A DNA stretch of 9,181 nucleotides from Kangiella sp. (GTDB lineage: Bacteria > Pseudomonadota > Gammaproteobacteria > Enterobacterales > Kangiellaceae). A program made the translations under genes and the position numbers. Shown here in pieces: positions 1 to 7,257 of the stretch (its first letter is position 1; every line of letters starts with the position of its first letter). The stretch is taken from the NCBI GenBank assembly GCA_026195755.1, contig JAPHRL010000291.1, positions 1 through 9,181 on the forward strand, in the 5' to 3' direction. The notes beneath the pieces were generated by a model. That model was not told the origin of the DNA and did no database searches. It saw only the letters and a program-made list of their open reading frames with translations.

Positions 1-258
1 AAAAACAACAAGACCATTTTTTATCAAATTGTTATATTCAAAAGATTTTATTCCAAGGGCTGCCATATTTACATCATTTTCTAAAAGTAGACGAATATTA
101 AGATATTTTTCCATTTCTTTTTTTATTTCATATTTCTCAATTTCCAAATTTGGGGCAACTGAAATAATTCCACTTTTTGGATTAACTGTACCCGGAACAC
201 CAAGCGCCAACGCATTCACTCTTTTTTCACTTATTTTTGTTTTTTCAATTAACTCTTT
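1..258 (-). CDS. ROK-family sugar kinase/repressor, internal fragment, truncated at both ends
   Basis: Reading the minus strand from about 258 down to 1 gives roughly 86 residues without a stop. They carry the ROK signature order: a GVPGTVNPKSG segment, then VAPNLE, then LLLENDVNMAALG about 25 residues later. In ROK kinases the Asp of ENDxN is the catalytic base for sugar phosphorylation; ROK repressors keep the same fold. The N-terminal DxGGT phosphate-binding part should lie to the right of 258 but is absent, and the C-terminal half with the Cys-rich zinc motif would lie beyond position 1. The usual Glu after AALG is Ile here, so kinase versus repressor cannot be settled. The stretch is about 29% GC with AT-rich codons, unlike every other gene in the window, and looks like a low-GC Firmicute or Fusobacterium. 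The open frame continues to a stop at 277-279, but the residues beyond 258 belong to the neighbouring exporter DNA. Confidence 0.8.
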
Positions 259-265
259 TACCGAT
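250..265. other. Abrupt sequence junction (probable chimera breakpoint)
   Basis: Left of this point the DNA is about 29% GC and encodes a ROK fragment on the minus strand. Right of it the DNA is mid-40s percent GC and encodes an RND exporter on the plus strand. Both proteins lose their N-terminal parts at the same place, as expected from joining two unrelated molecules head to head. Recognisable exporter sequence starts at LPILTS (about 258-261), and ROK-like sequence is still plausible to about 259-261 (VKELIEK). No insertion-sequence end, tRNA or direct repeat is visible. An assembly or library chimera is the simplest reading; a true rearrangement is possible. Confidence 0.75.
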
Positions 266-1805
266 TTTGACTTCGATTATCGCCGTGGTTTGGCAGTTGG
301 GGCTTTTAACTGCTTTGGGATACGGTATTGACCCAATGTCGATTTTGGTGCCGTTTTTGATTTTTGCCATTGGTGTCAGCCATGGTGTGCAAATGATCAA
401 TGGTGTGCAACATAATGTCGCACATGGTATGAAGACCTATAATGCTGCAGTTGCAGCCTGTGCCGCTTTGATTGTTCCAGGTGGCATCGCTTTGCTCAGT
501 GATACTGTGGGTTTCTTAACTTTGCAGTTGATTGAGATTGATATTATTCGTGAGTTGGCGGTAACTGCCAGTATTGGTGTTGCTGTTCTGATCTTGACCA
601 ATTTACTTCTGTTGCCTCTCTTGCTGTCTTACACCCATTTTTCTGACAAGTTCGTGCAAAGCGTTCGAGATCGTGAACATGCCCGCGAAAAGTGGTGGAA
701 GAAAATTGCTGGATTTGCGCGTAAACCTGTCTCAACCATCGTTATAGTGGTTAGTCTTTTACTCGGGATTATTGGTTACTGGCAATCGTTAAACATGAAA
801 GTGGGTGACTTGCAGTCCGGTGCACCAACTTTGAGACAGGACTCAACCTATAATTTAGATAACAAGTTCATTACGGATACTTATGCGATCGGCACTGACG
901 TCATTTATGTACTTGCTAAGACTAAGACTGATGGTTGTACCTATTACGATATCATGAACAACATTGATCAGTTCCAATGGGAAATGAACAATGTTAAAGG
1001 TGTCCAATCTACTATTAGTTTGCCGCAGATAGCTAAAGTGGTGAACGGTATGCTAAGTGAAGGTAATCTTAAGTGGAAGGTATTACCGAAGGATGAAGCC
1101 GTTTTAGTGCAATCGATCAGCCGTGTAGAAACCAGCACAGGTTTGCTGAATTCAGATTGTAGCGTCATGCCAGTGATGATTTTCCTCGACGATCATAAGG
1201 CAGAGACTATTGAGCGTTTGATAGCCGAGGTGAAAAGCTTCCGCGTTAATAAAGCGCATGAAGATGTTGAGTATCTCTTAGCAACAGGTCCAGTGGGTGT
1301 TATGGCAGCGACTAATGAGGCTGTGTCTGAAGCTCAGATCCCGATGATGATATGGGTTTACTTGGCAGTCACCTTATTATGCTTGATTAGCTTCCGTTCT
1401 GTACGCGGCACTATCTGTGTAATTCTCCCGTTAGTCGTGGTGTCATTCTTGGCGCAAGCATTAATGACCTGGTTGGAAATCGGCCTGACGGTTGCTACAT
1501 TACCAGTTATTGCGCTGGGTGTTGGTATCGGTGTTGACTACGGTATTTACATCTTCTCAAGAATGGTTGGTTTTATTCGTTCGGGCATGAGTGTGGCAGA
1601 TGCTTACTTCGAAACTCTGAAGCTGACAGGAAACGCGGTACTGTTCACTGGTTTGACACTCGCTATTGGGGTTAGCACCTGGTTAATGTCTGATCTGCAG
1701 TTTCAGGCAGATATGGGCATAATGCTGACGTTCATGTTCTTAGTGAACATGCTGGGCGCAATTATTCTATTACCTGCGTTAGCGGCTCTTCTCTATCGCC
1801 GCTAA
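258..1805 (+). CDS. RND/MMPL-family exporter, C-terminal two thirds (5' truncated)
   Basis: This is an inner-membrane, proton-driven exporter of the RND superfamily (MMPL or 'predicted exporter' group); its substrate is unknown. An ATG at 237 keeps the frame open, but it lies in the foreign AT-rich DNA, so it is not a credible native start. Numbering from that ATG, about ten membrane segments are visible: about 5-28, 35-55, 68-90, 108-132, then 165-182, a periplasmic loop of about 185 residues (183-367), and 368-387, 391-412, 418-443, 465-485, 493-519. This matches TM3 to TM12 of a 12-TM protein; the first two segments and first periplasmic loop are missing, some 250 residues judged from the family's usual 750-800. 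TM10 carries GVGIGVDYGIY with Asp434-Tyr435, the likely proton-relay pair. The matching TM4 position reads GVSHGVQ (Ser48-His49) and lacks an Asp. The gene ends at TAA and is followed by a hairpin. Confidence 0.88.
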   Translation, partial: LPILTSIIAVVWQLGLLTALGYGIDPMSILVPFLIFAIGVSHGVQMINGVQHNVAHGMKTYNAAVAACAALIVPGGIALLSDTVGFLTLQLIEIDIIRELAVTASIGVAVLILTNLLLLPLLLSYTHFSDKFVQSVRDREHAREKWWKKIAGFARKPVSTIVIVVSLLLGIIGYWQSLNMKVGDLQSGAPTLRQDSTYNLDNKFITDTYAIGTDVIYVLAKTKTDGCTYYDIMNNIDQFQWEMNNVKGVQSTISLPQIAKVVNGMLSEGNLKWKVLPKDEAVLVQSISRVETSTGLLNSDCSVMPVMIFLDDHKAETIERLIAEVKSFRVNKAHEDVEYLLATGPVGVMAATNEAVSEAQIPMMIWVYLAVTLLCLISFRSVRGTICVILPLVVVSFLAQALMTWLEIGLTVATLPVIALGVGIGVDYGIYIFSRMVGFIRSGMSVADAYFETLKLTGNAVLFTGLTLAIGVSTWLMSDLQFQADMGIMLTFMFLVNMLGAIILLPALAALLYRR

Positions 1806-1848
1806 TAAAAAATAGTAAATACGTTAACAGGGCGTACCAGTTAGAAAT

Positions 1849-1884
1849 AATGGCATCTAAAGTGAAATTTAGGTGCCATTTTGC
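1849..1884 (+). terminator. Probable terminator after the exporter gene
   Basis: Arms 1849-1861 and 1868-1880 pair over 13 positions (12 Watson-Crick plus one G-U), with a 6-base loop (GTGAAA), followed by a short T run at 1879-1882. The stem is AT-rich at its top and the T tract is short, so termination may be partial. It lies 44 bases after the exporter stop and before the glutamate dehydrogenase gene, which suggests the two are separate transcription units. Confidence 0.6.
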
Positions 1885-1907
1885 TTTCAAATGGCCTAGA
1901 ATTGACA
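1873..1907 (+). promoter_or_regulatory. Candidate promoter for glutamate dehydrogenase
   Basis: A TAGAAT box at 1897-1902 matches the sigma-70 -10 consensus at five of six bases. Eighteen bases upstream is GTGCCA at 1873-1878, a four-of-six -35 that overlaps the preceding hairpin. A perfect -35 hexamer, TTGACA, sits at 1902-1907, but no good -10 lies 16-18 bases after it. One of these probably drives the downstream gene; the sequence alone does not decide which. Confidence 0.35.
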
Positions 1908-1957
1908 CAATTTATTTTTGATTTTCTTCACCCAATAAAGCGGTTTTGGAAAGGATA

Positions 1958-4900
1958 ATGGTCGGTTCAAACACTTCTTCCAAGTTGCTAAATGATGTTA
2001 AGCAACTGATCGAACAAAAAGCATCAAAACGTCAATCTGGGCTCGTCAAACAATTCGCTGAAATTATCTACAGTAGTGTCTCTGAAGATGAATTTATCGA
2101 GCGTACTCCTGAGCAAATCTATAACTCGATATACAGCCTGTGGCAGTTCATTCAAGACTTTGATGGAACGAGCAAACTGCGTGTGCATAATCCTTCAAGT
2201 GATAAAAATGGTTGGAAAACCAAGCATACGATCATTGAGTTAAACCATGCGGATATGCCTTTCTTGGTTGACTCCATCCGTATGGAGCTTAATCGGCATG
2301 GTATTGATGTGCATTTGCATATTCACGTGCCAATGCAGGTTATGCGTGACAAAAATGGCAAAATTAAATCGGTTAATCTGTGTGTTGACGATGAGTGCGA
2401 AAAGAGCGGTAACATCGAAACACCGATGTATCTTGAGATCGATAAGCAACTCGACGATGAGACCATTCAGCAGGTAGAAGCTGATTTAAGACGAATTTTA
2501 GGCGACGTTAGAGCCACTGTTCGTGATTGGCAACCGATGCGCGATAAGTTGGCCAGTATCATTAATGAACTGGAATCAACGCCACCGCCATTGAGAAAAG
2601 ATCGCATTGAAGAAGCGCTTGATTTCTTGCGCTGGGTTAAGGCGAACCATTTTGTATTTATGGGTTCTTTGACCTATGACTTGAAAAAGTCACAAGAAGA
2701 CCTGGTGCTTAAACCGGTTAAGGGTAGTGGCCTTGGAACTTTGGCTGAAGCGACCAAGCAAAAAGCATACAGCTTGTCTGACTCACCAAAAGGTGCGCAA
2801 AAGCTGGCGCTATCCAATGAACATATTTTAGTGCTGACTAAAACCAGTACAGTTTCCTCGGTACACCGCCCAAGCCACATTGATTACATCGGTGTCAAAC
2901 GCTTTAACAAAGATGGTGAAGTGATTGGTGAATACCGTTTCTTTGGCCTCTTCACATCTGCGGCGTACAACATGGATCCGCAGTTTATCCCTGTCCTTCG
3001 TAAGAAGATCCATAATGTGCTGGCTGAGTCGGGTCTAAAGCAGGGTGGCCATGACTATAAGGCGCTTAAGAATATTCTGGAAACTTACCCTAGAGATGAA
3101 TTATTCCAGATCCCCACCTTGAAATTATTGAATGTCGCAATGGGTATTTTGCACATTCAGGAGCGTCGCCAGGTCAGAGCATTTGTCCGTCGCGACCCCT
3201 TTGGCCGCTATTTCTCGGTATTGTGTTTTGTGCCAAGAGATACCTATAACACCAAGGTGCGTCTGCGTATGACGGAAATCCTGTCTGCTGCATTCGGCAG
3301 TAAAGGGGAGATTGAGTTTAATACCCACTTCTCTGAGTCTAACCTGGTAAGAACCCATTTTCGTGTTCCAGTTGATAATGCTGAAGCGATTGAATACGAC
3401 CTGGCAAGGCTTCAAGCTAATTTACAAGAAGCTGCTTTAAGTTGGGAAGATGTGTTGGTCGATACTTTTGCTCATCTTTATGAACCAGCTGAAGCTGCTA
3501 AGCTGCAAAAGAAGTATGCCAATGCTTTCTCACCAGGCTATCAGAATCAGCAAAGTGTATTGTCTGCTATAGCAGACATCAAACATATTGAGCGGCTTGA
3601 TGAAGAGGGCCCCTTTGATATGTTGCTTTACAGAAAGCAGATTGAAGGCGGCTTGTTACGATTTAAACTATTTAACCGAGAACAGCCAATCCCTTTATCG
3701 GAAGTTTTACCGTTATTGGAGAATATGGGATTGACGGTTATTGATGAAACGCCTTATAAAATTTCATCAGAAGCGCTGGGTACTATATGGATCATGGATT
3801 TCAGCGTTCGATATGACCAAGAAATTGATGTTGACTCTATCCGTGACAAGTTCCAGCAAGCATTTGCCAAGGCTTGGACTAATCAAGCTGAGAAGGATGG
3901 CTTTAATCGCCTAATTATTGCTACGGGCCTCGACTGGCGTCAAGTTGCTGTACTGCGAGCTTATGCCAAATATATGTGGCAAATCGGTTTTACCTTCAGT
4001 CAGACCTATATTGAGCAAACACTTTCTCAATATGCAGAAATCGCTCATGGATTGGTTGAATTGTTTGAGCTGCGTTTTAATCCTGAACAAGAATTTAATG
4101 AGCGCAAATATAATGCACATAAACGTGATTTACGTAAGACGTTCGAACAAGTAAGCAATCTTGATCAGGATAAAATCGTTAATAAGTATCTTGAAGTGAT
4201 CGATGCAACTTTACGTACCAACTTCTATCAAAAATCTTCTGACGGTAACGACAAAAGTTATATTTCCTTCAAGTTAAAACCTTCCATGATTACTGGTATC
4301 CCAAAGCCAGTTCCTATGTATGAAATTTTCGTTTATTCGCCTCGCGTTGAAGGTGTTCACTTGCGTGGTGGTAAGGTGGCTCGTGGAGGTTTGCGTTGGT
4401 CCGACCGTCGTGAAGATTTCCGTACTGAAGTATTAGGATTGGTCAAAGCACAACAAGTTAAAAACTCAGTCATTGTTCCAGTGGGTGCAAAAGGTGGTTT
4501 TGTTTGTAAACAACTACCAACCACGGGCGGGCGTGATGCATTCTTTGCTGAAGGTGTTGAGTGTTATAAAACCTTTATTCGGGCTTTACTTGATATCACG
4601 GATAACTATGTTTCAGACAAACTGGTTCATCCCAAAGATGTTGTCATCCATGATGAGCCGGATCCCTATTTAGTGGTTGCTGCGGATAAAGGTACTGCGA
4701 CCTTTTCCGATATTGCCAATGGTATATCACATGAATATGGCCATTGGTTAGGTGATGCCTTCGCCTCCGGTGGTAGTAATGGTTATGACCATAAGGCTAT
4801 GGGTATTACTGCTAAGGGAGCCTGGGAATCGGTAAAACGTCATTTCCGTGAAATGGGAATTGATTGCCAGAATGAAGATTTCACTGTAGTGGGTTGTGGC

Positions 4901-6796
4901 GATATGTCTGGTGACGTGTTTGGTAATGGCATGCTGCTATCCAAGCATATTCGGTTACAAGTTGCCTTTAACCACATGCACATTTTCGTTGATCCATCGC
5001 CTGATGCGATGGCTTCTTATAAAGAGCGCGAGCGCTTGTTTAAACTGCCACGCTCGGGCTGGAGCGACTACAACTCTTCCTTGATATCAAAGGGTGGTGG
5101 TGTCTTTGAGCGAAGTGCAAAATCAATCAGCCTAACGCCTGAAATTCAGGAGATGTTGGGCGTCAAAGCCAAATCGTTATCACCCAATGAACTGATCAAT
5201 GCTGCTTTAAAGATGAAGGTGGATTTATTCTGGAATGGTGGTATCGGCACCTACCTTAAATCATCTAAAGAGTCTCACGCAGATGTTGGCGATAGAGCCA
5301 ATGATAGTCTGCGCGTTAACGGCAACGAAGTTAAAGCTCGTGTTATAGGTGAGGGTGGCAATTTAGGTTGTACTCAGCTTGGTCGTATTGAGTATATGCT
5401 CAATGGTGGCCGCGCTAATACTGACTTTATAGATAATGCTGGTGGAGTGAACTGCTCTGACAATGAGGTCAATATTAAGATTCTTCTTAATGGTGTCATG
5501 GCTGAGCATAACCTGACCGAAAAACAACGTAATACTTTGTTGGCAAAAATGACCGATGAAGTATCGCAGATTGTTATTGAAGATAATTATCGTCAAATTC
5601 AATCGATCAGTATCACGGAATCACGCGCACCAAGCATGATTAAAGAGCATATGCGCTTTATCCATGCTCTTGAAAAAGATGTTCAGCTTGACCGTGAGCT
5701 CGAGTATTTGCCAAGCGACGAAGAAATGCTTGAGCGTGAGTCAAAAGGACAGGGCCTGACTCGAGCTGAGTTAGCGGTATTACTGGCTTACGGGAAAATG
5801 CAACTTAAAGACTCATTACGCATCCCTGAAGTCACTAAAGAGAAATATTTCGAGCGTTATCTGGTTGAGTACTTCCCCAAGCCGTTACGTGCTAAATATG
5901 CTGAAGTGATGGCCAAGCATCCGTTACGTGACGAAATTATTGCCATGAGCGTTGCTAATGAAATGGTCAACCTGATGGGCACGAACTTTGCTTTCCGTGT
6001 GATTGATGAAGTAGGTGCCAATATTGGTGAGGTCGCTCAGTGCTACGCAATGGCTAAAGAAACCTTTAATATGCAAGGCCTTTGGAGCAGTATCGAGGGA
6101 CTTGATAATAAGGTTCCAGCTCAGGTACAGATCAAGATGATGTTCCAGGCGCGTCGTATTGTTCGTCGTGCTACGCGTTGGTTTGTACGCAATCGCAGAA
6201 AAGACCAAACGATAGCTGAGGTGGTTGAGTATTTCCGTGATGGTGTGGTTGAACTGCAGCGCAATGTTCATAAAACCCTGGAAGCCAAAGAAGCTCAGGG
6301 TATAGAGAAAGAAACGCAGCAGTTGATTGCTCAGGGTGTTCCAGAGAAACTTGCCCGTCAGGTCTCATTATTGAGCACTATGTTCTCAGCGATGGATATC
6401 ATTGAGTTGGCGAAGCAGTATGATCTACCTATTCTTCTGGTTGCAGAAGTGTACTATAAACTGGGCGCTGAAATTAACCTGCATTGGTTCTTAACCCAAA
6501 TTATTGCACAGCCTGTTTTGAATCATTGGCAGGCCTTTGCTCGAGCTGCTTTCCGCGAAGAGCTTGATTACCAGCAACGTAACTTGATTGAAGCGGTACT
6601 ACCTTTAACTAATAAGTATAAGTCTGCTGATACTCGGATAAGGCATTTCCTGGCTGAGCATGACGATCTGCTATCTAGGTGGCAGGAAATGGTCACTGAT
6701 TTCCGACAAACCAGTACCCATGAGTTCTCCAAGTTCTCTGTGGCTCTGCGCGAATTACAGATTCTGGTACAACGAAGTCATCGACTGGTTAAATAG
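1958..6796 (+). CDS. gdhB: NAD-specific glutamate dehydrogenase, large (about 180 kDa) type
   Basis: This cytoplasmic enzyme oxidatively deaminates L-glutamate to 2-oxoglutarate and ammonia with NAD+. It belongs to the large GDH class typified by Pseudomonas aeruginosa GdhB. At 1,612 residues it is full length for that class. The N-terminal half holds ACT-like regulatory regions (about residues 95-145, 400-480 and 550-620). The catalytic core contains GAKGGFVCK at 843-851 (substrate lysines), DEPDPYLVVAADKGTATFSD at 899-918 (catalytic Asp region), the dinucleotide-binding GCGDMSGDVFGNG at 979-991, and GEGGNLGCTQ at 1131-1140. The last 400 or so residues are the helical C-terminal domain. I chose ATG 1958 because GGA at 1948-1950 sits seven bases upstream as a Shine-Dalgarno site; an in-frame TTG at 1946 would add only four residues and has no such site. 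P. aeruginosa GdhB is activated by arginine and inhibited by citrate; whether that holds here is unknown. It is monocistronic, with its own terminator. Confidence 0.97.
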   Translation: MVGSNTSSKLLNDVKQLIEQKASKRQSGLVKQFAEIIYSSVSEDEFIERTPEQIYNSIYSLWQFIQDFDGTSKLRVHNPSSDKNGWKTKHTIIELNHADMPFLVDSIRMELNRHGIDVHLHIHVPMQVMRDKNGKIKSVNLCVDDECEKSGNIETPMYLEIDKQLDDETIQQVEADLRRILGDVRATVRDWQPMRDKLASIINELESTPPPLRKDRIEEALDFLRWVKANHFVFMGSLTYDLKKSQEDLVLKPVKGSGLGTLAEATKQKAYSLSDSPKGAQKLALSNEHILVLTKTSTVSSVHRPSHIDYIGVKRFNKDGEVIGEYRFFGLFTSAAYNMDPQFIPVLRKKIHNVLAESGLKQGGHDYKALKNILETYPRDELFQIPTLKLLNVAMGILHIQERRQVRAFVRRDPFGRYFSVLCFVPRDTYNTKVRLRMTEILSAAFGSKGEIEFNTHFSESNLVRTHFRVPVDNAEAIEYDLARLQANLQEAALSWEDVLVDTFAHLYEPAEAAKLQKKYANAFSPGYQNQQSVLSAIADIKHIERLDEEGPFDMLLYRKQIEGGLLRFKLFNREQPIPLSEVLPLLENMGLTVIDETPYKISSEALGTIWIMDFSVRYDQEIDVDSIRDKFQQAFAKAWTNQAEKDGFNRLIIATGLDWRQVAVLRAYAKYMWQIGFTFSQTYIEQTLSQYAEIAHGLVELFELRFNPEQEFNERKYNAHKRDLRKTFEQVSNLDQDKIVNKYLEVIDATLRTNFYQKSSDGNDKSYISFKLKPSMITGIPKPVPMYEIFVYSPRVEGVHLRGGKVARGGLRWSDRREDFRTEVLGLVKAQQVKNSVIVPVGAKGGFVCKQLPTTGGRDAFFAEGVECYKTFIRALLDITDNYVSDKLVHPKDVVIHDEPDPYLVVAADKGTATFSDIANGISHEYGHWLGDAFASGGSNGYDHKAMGITAKGAWESVKRHFREMGIDCQNEDFTVVGCGDMSGDVFGNGMLLSKHIRLQVAFNHMHIFVDPSPDAMASYKERERLFKLPRSGWSDYNSSLISKGGGVFERSAKSISLTPEIQEMLGVKAKSLSPNELINAALKMKVDLFWNGGIGTYLKSSKESHADVGDRANDSLRVNGNEVKARVIGEGGNLGCTQLGRIEYMLNGGRANTDFIDNAGGVNCSDNEVNIKILLNGVMAEHNLTEKQRNTLLAKMTDEVSQIVIEDNYRQIQSISITESRAPSMIKEHMRFIHALEKDVQLDRELEYLPSDEEMLERESKGQGLTRAELAVLLAYGKMQLKDSLRIPEVTKEKYFERYLVEYFPKPLRAKYAEVMAKHPLRDEIIAMSVANEMVNLMGTNFAFRVIDEVGANIGEVAQCYAMAKETFNMQGLWSSIEGLDNKVPAQVQIKMMFQARRIVRRATRWFVRNRRKDQTIAEVVEYFRDGVVELQRNVHKTLEAKEAQGIEKETQQLIAQGVPEKLARQVSLLSTMFSAMDIIELAKQYDLPILLVAEVYYKLGAEINLHWFLTQIIAQPVLNHWQAFARAAFREELDYQQRNLIEAVLPLTNKYKSADTRIRHFLAEHDDLLSRWQEMVTDFRQTSTHEFSKFSVALRELQILVQRSHRLVK

Positions 6797-6805
6797 CATT
6801 AAATT

Positions 6806-6835
6806 AAATACCCAGCTCAGGCTGGGTATTTTTTT
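6806..6835 (+). terminator. Strong intrinsic terminator after glutamate dehydrogenase
   Basis: A perfect 11-bp stem (6806-6816 with 6821-6831) holds GC-rich CCCAGC/GCTGGG, a four-base TCAG loop and a run of seven T (6829-6835). It starts ten bases after the glutamate dehydrogenase stop codon. This is a textbook rho-independent terminator and closes that transcription unit. Confidence 0.93.
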
Positions 6836-6919
6836 ATGGGGCCTTTCCCGACTCAAAACGTATAAATCTGATATTGCCATAATTCGCCACAATTGATTCA
6901 TATGGCTATCAGAATTAAG

Positions 6920-6928
6920 TGGTGTAAT
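6920..6928 (+). promoter_or_regulatory. Candidate extended -10 promoter for the small acidic protein gene
   Basis: TGGTGTAAT reads as an extended -10 element: TG, one base, then TGTAAT, which matches TATAAT at five of six bases. No convincing -35 lies 16-18 bases upstream, which extended -10 promoters tolerate. It would give a leader of about 27 bases ending at the strong ribosome binding site of the next gene. A weak imperfect inverted repeat (6873-6880 with 6901-6908) lies just upstream and may be chance. Confidence 0.4.
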
Positions 6929-6961
6929 GGAATAGTCAAATAAACAATAGAGGAAAAAGCC

Positions 6962-7204
6962 ATGTGTACATTAGTATTATCAGAAGAGCTTAAAGAGCCG
7001 GCCCGCTTTGCAAAGGAATTTGAGGCCTTTTGGAATTATCAATCAAAAGACAAAGAAACCTATGCTAAACAAGAACCTATTGATCAAGAACAGATTGATG
7101 AAACAATTAAGCAAGAGCTTGATGTTGAAGATAACTTAGTGATCGCCGAAAGACGTCAAGATCGGGGGTTTTTAGATATGGTCAAATATCAGCACCAGCC
7201 ATAG
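6962..7204 (+). CDS. Small acidic protein of unknown function (80 aa)
   Basis: I do not recognise this protein. The case for a real gene is a strong Shine-Dalgarno AGAGGA at 6949-6954, seven bases before the ATG, a candidate promoter just upstream, and isolation in an intergenic gap behind a strong terminator with no competing long frame on the other strand. By hand count it has 19 Asp/Glu against 11 Lys/Arg, so it is strongly acidic. The middle (about residues 20-55) is polar and rich in Glu, Gln and Lys, and likely helical or disordered. An aromatic patch (FEAFWNY, about residues 14-20) and a C-terminal RRQDRGFLDMVKY segment are the most motif-like parts. There is no signal peptide or membrane segment, so it is probably cytosolic. 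The start MCTLVL resembles the MCG start of class II amidotransferases only superficially; the rest gives no support for that fold. Confidence 0.68.
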   Translation: MCTLVLSEELKEPARFAKEFEAFWNYQSKDKETYAKQEPIDQEQIDETIKQELDVEDNLVIAERRQDRGFLDMVKYQHQP

Positions 7205-7242
7205 AGACTTTAATTACTAGAGTGGGCCAGTGCTGACTTTTT
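7189..7242 (+). terminator. Possible terminator of the small acidic protein gene
   Basis: TCAGCAC at 7189-7195 pairs perfectly with GTGCTGA at 7230-7236, followed directly by CTTTTT (7237-7242). A further three pairs form inside after a two-by-two internal loop (7198-7200 with 7225-7227), leaving a loop of about 24 bases. The 5' arm lies within the last codons of the small gene. The large loop makes this a weaker candidate than the terminator at 6806-6835, but its position before the convergent dehydrogenase gene is right. Confidence 0.42.
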
Positions 7243-7257
7243 GATTACTACAGTCCT

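Noticed and set aside
237..257. ATG at 237 as the true start of the exporter gene.
   Set aside because: The first seven residues come from the low-GC foreign DNA. There is no ribosome binding site, and the protein would begin inside TM3 without its first two helices and first periplasmic loop.
29..331. A 100-residue plus-strand open frame across the left end.
   Set aside because: It spans the composition break and is Phe/Ser-rich, typical of an antisense shadow of AT-rich coding DNA. The opposite strand carries clear ROK motifs.
1946..1957. TTG at 1946 as the glutamate dehydrogenase start.
   Set aside because: ATG 1958, four codons later, has GGA at proper spacing; the TTG has no Shine-Dalgarno sequence upstream.
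5924..6271. A 115-residue minus-strand frame inside the glutamate dehydrogenase gene.
   Set aside because: It overlaps a strongly conserved coding region in the sense direction and has no recognisable domain, so it is a shadow frame.
6873..6908. Imperfect inverted repeat ATTGCCAT / ATGGCTAT upstream of the small gene.
   Set aside because: Only seven of eight positions match with a 20-base gap in AT-rich intergenic DNA, so chance cannot be excluded.
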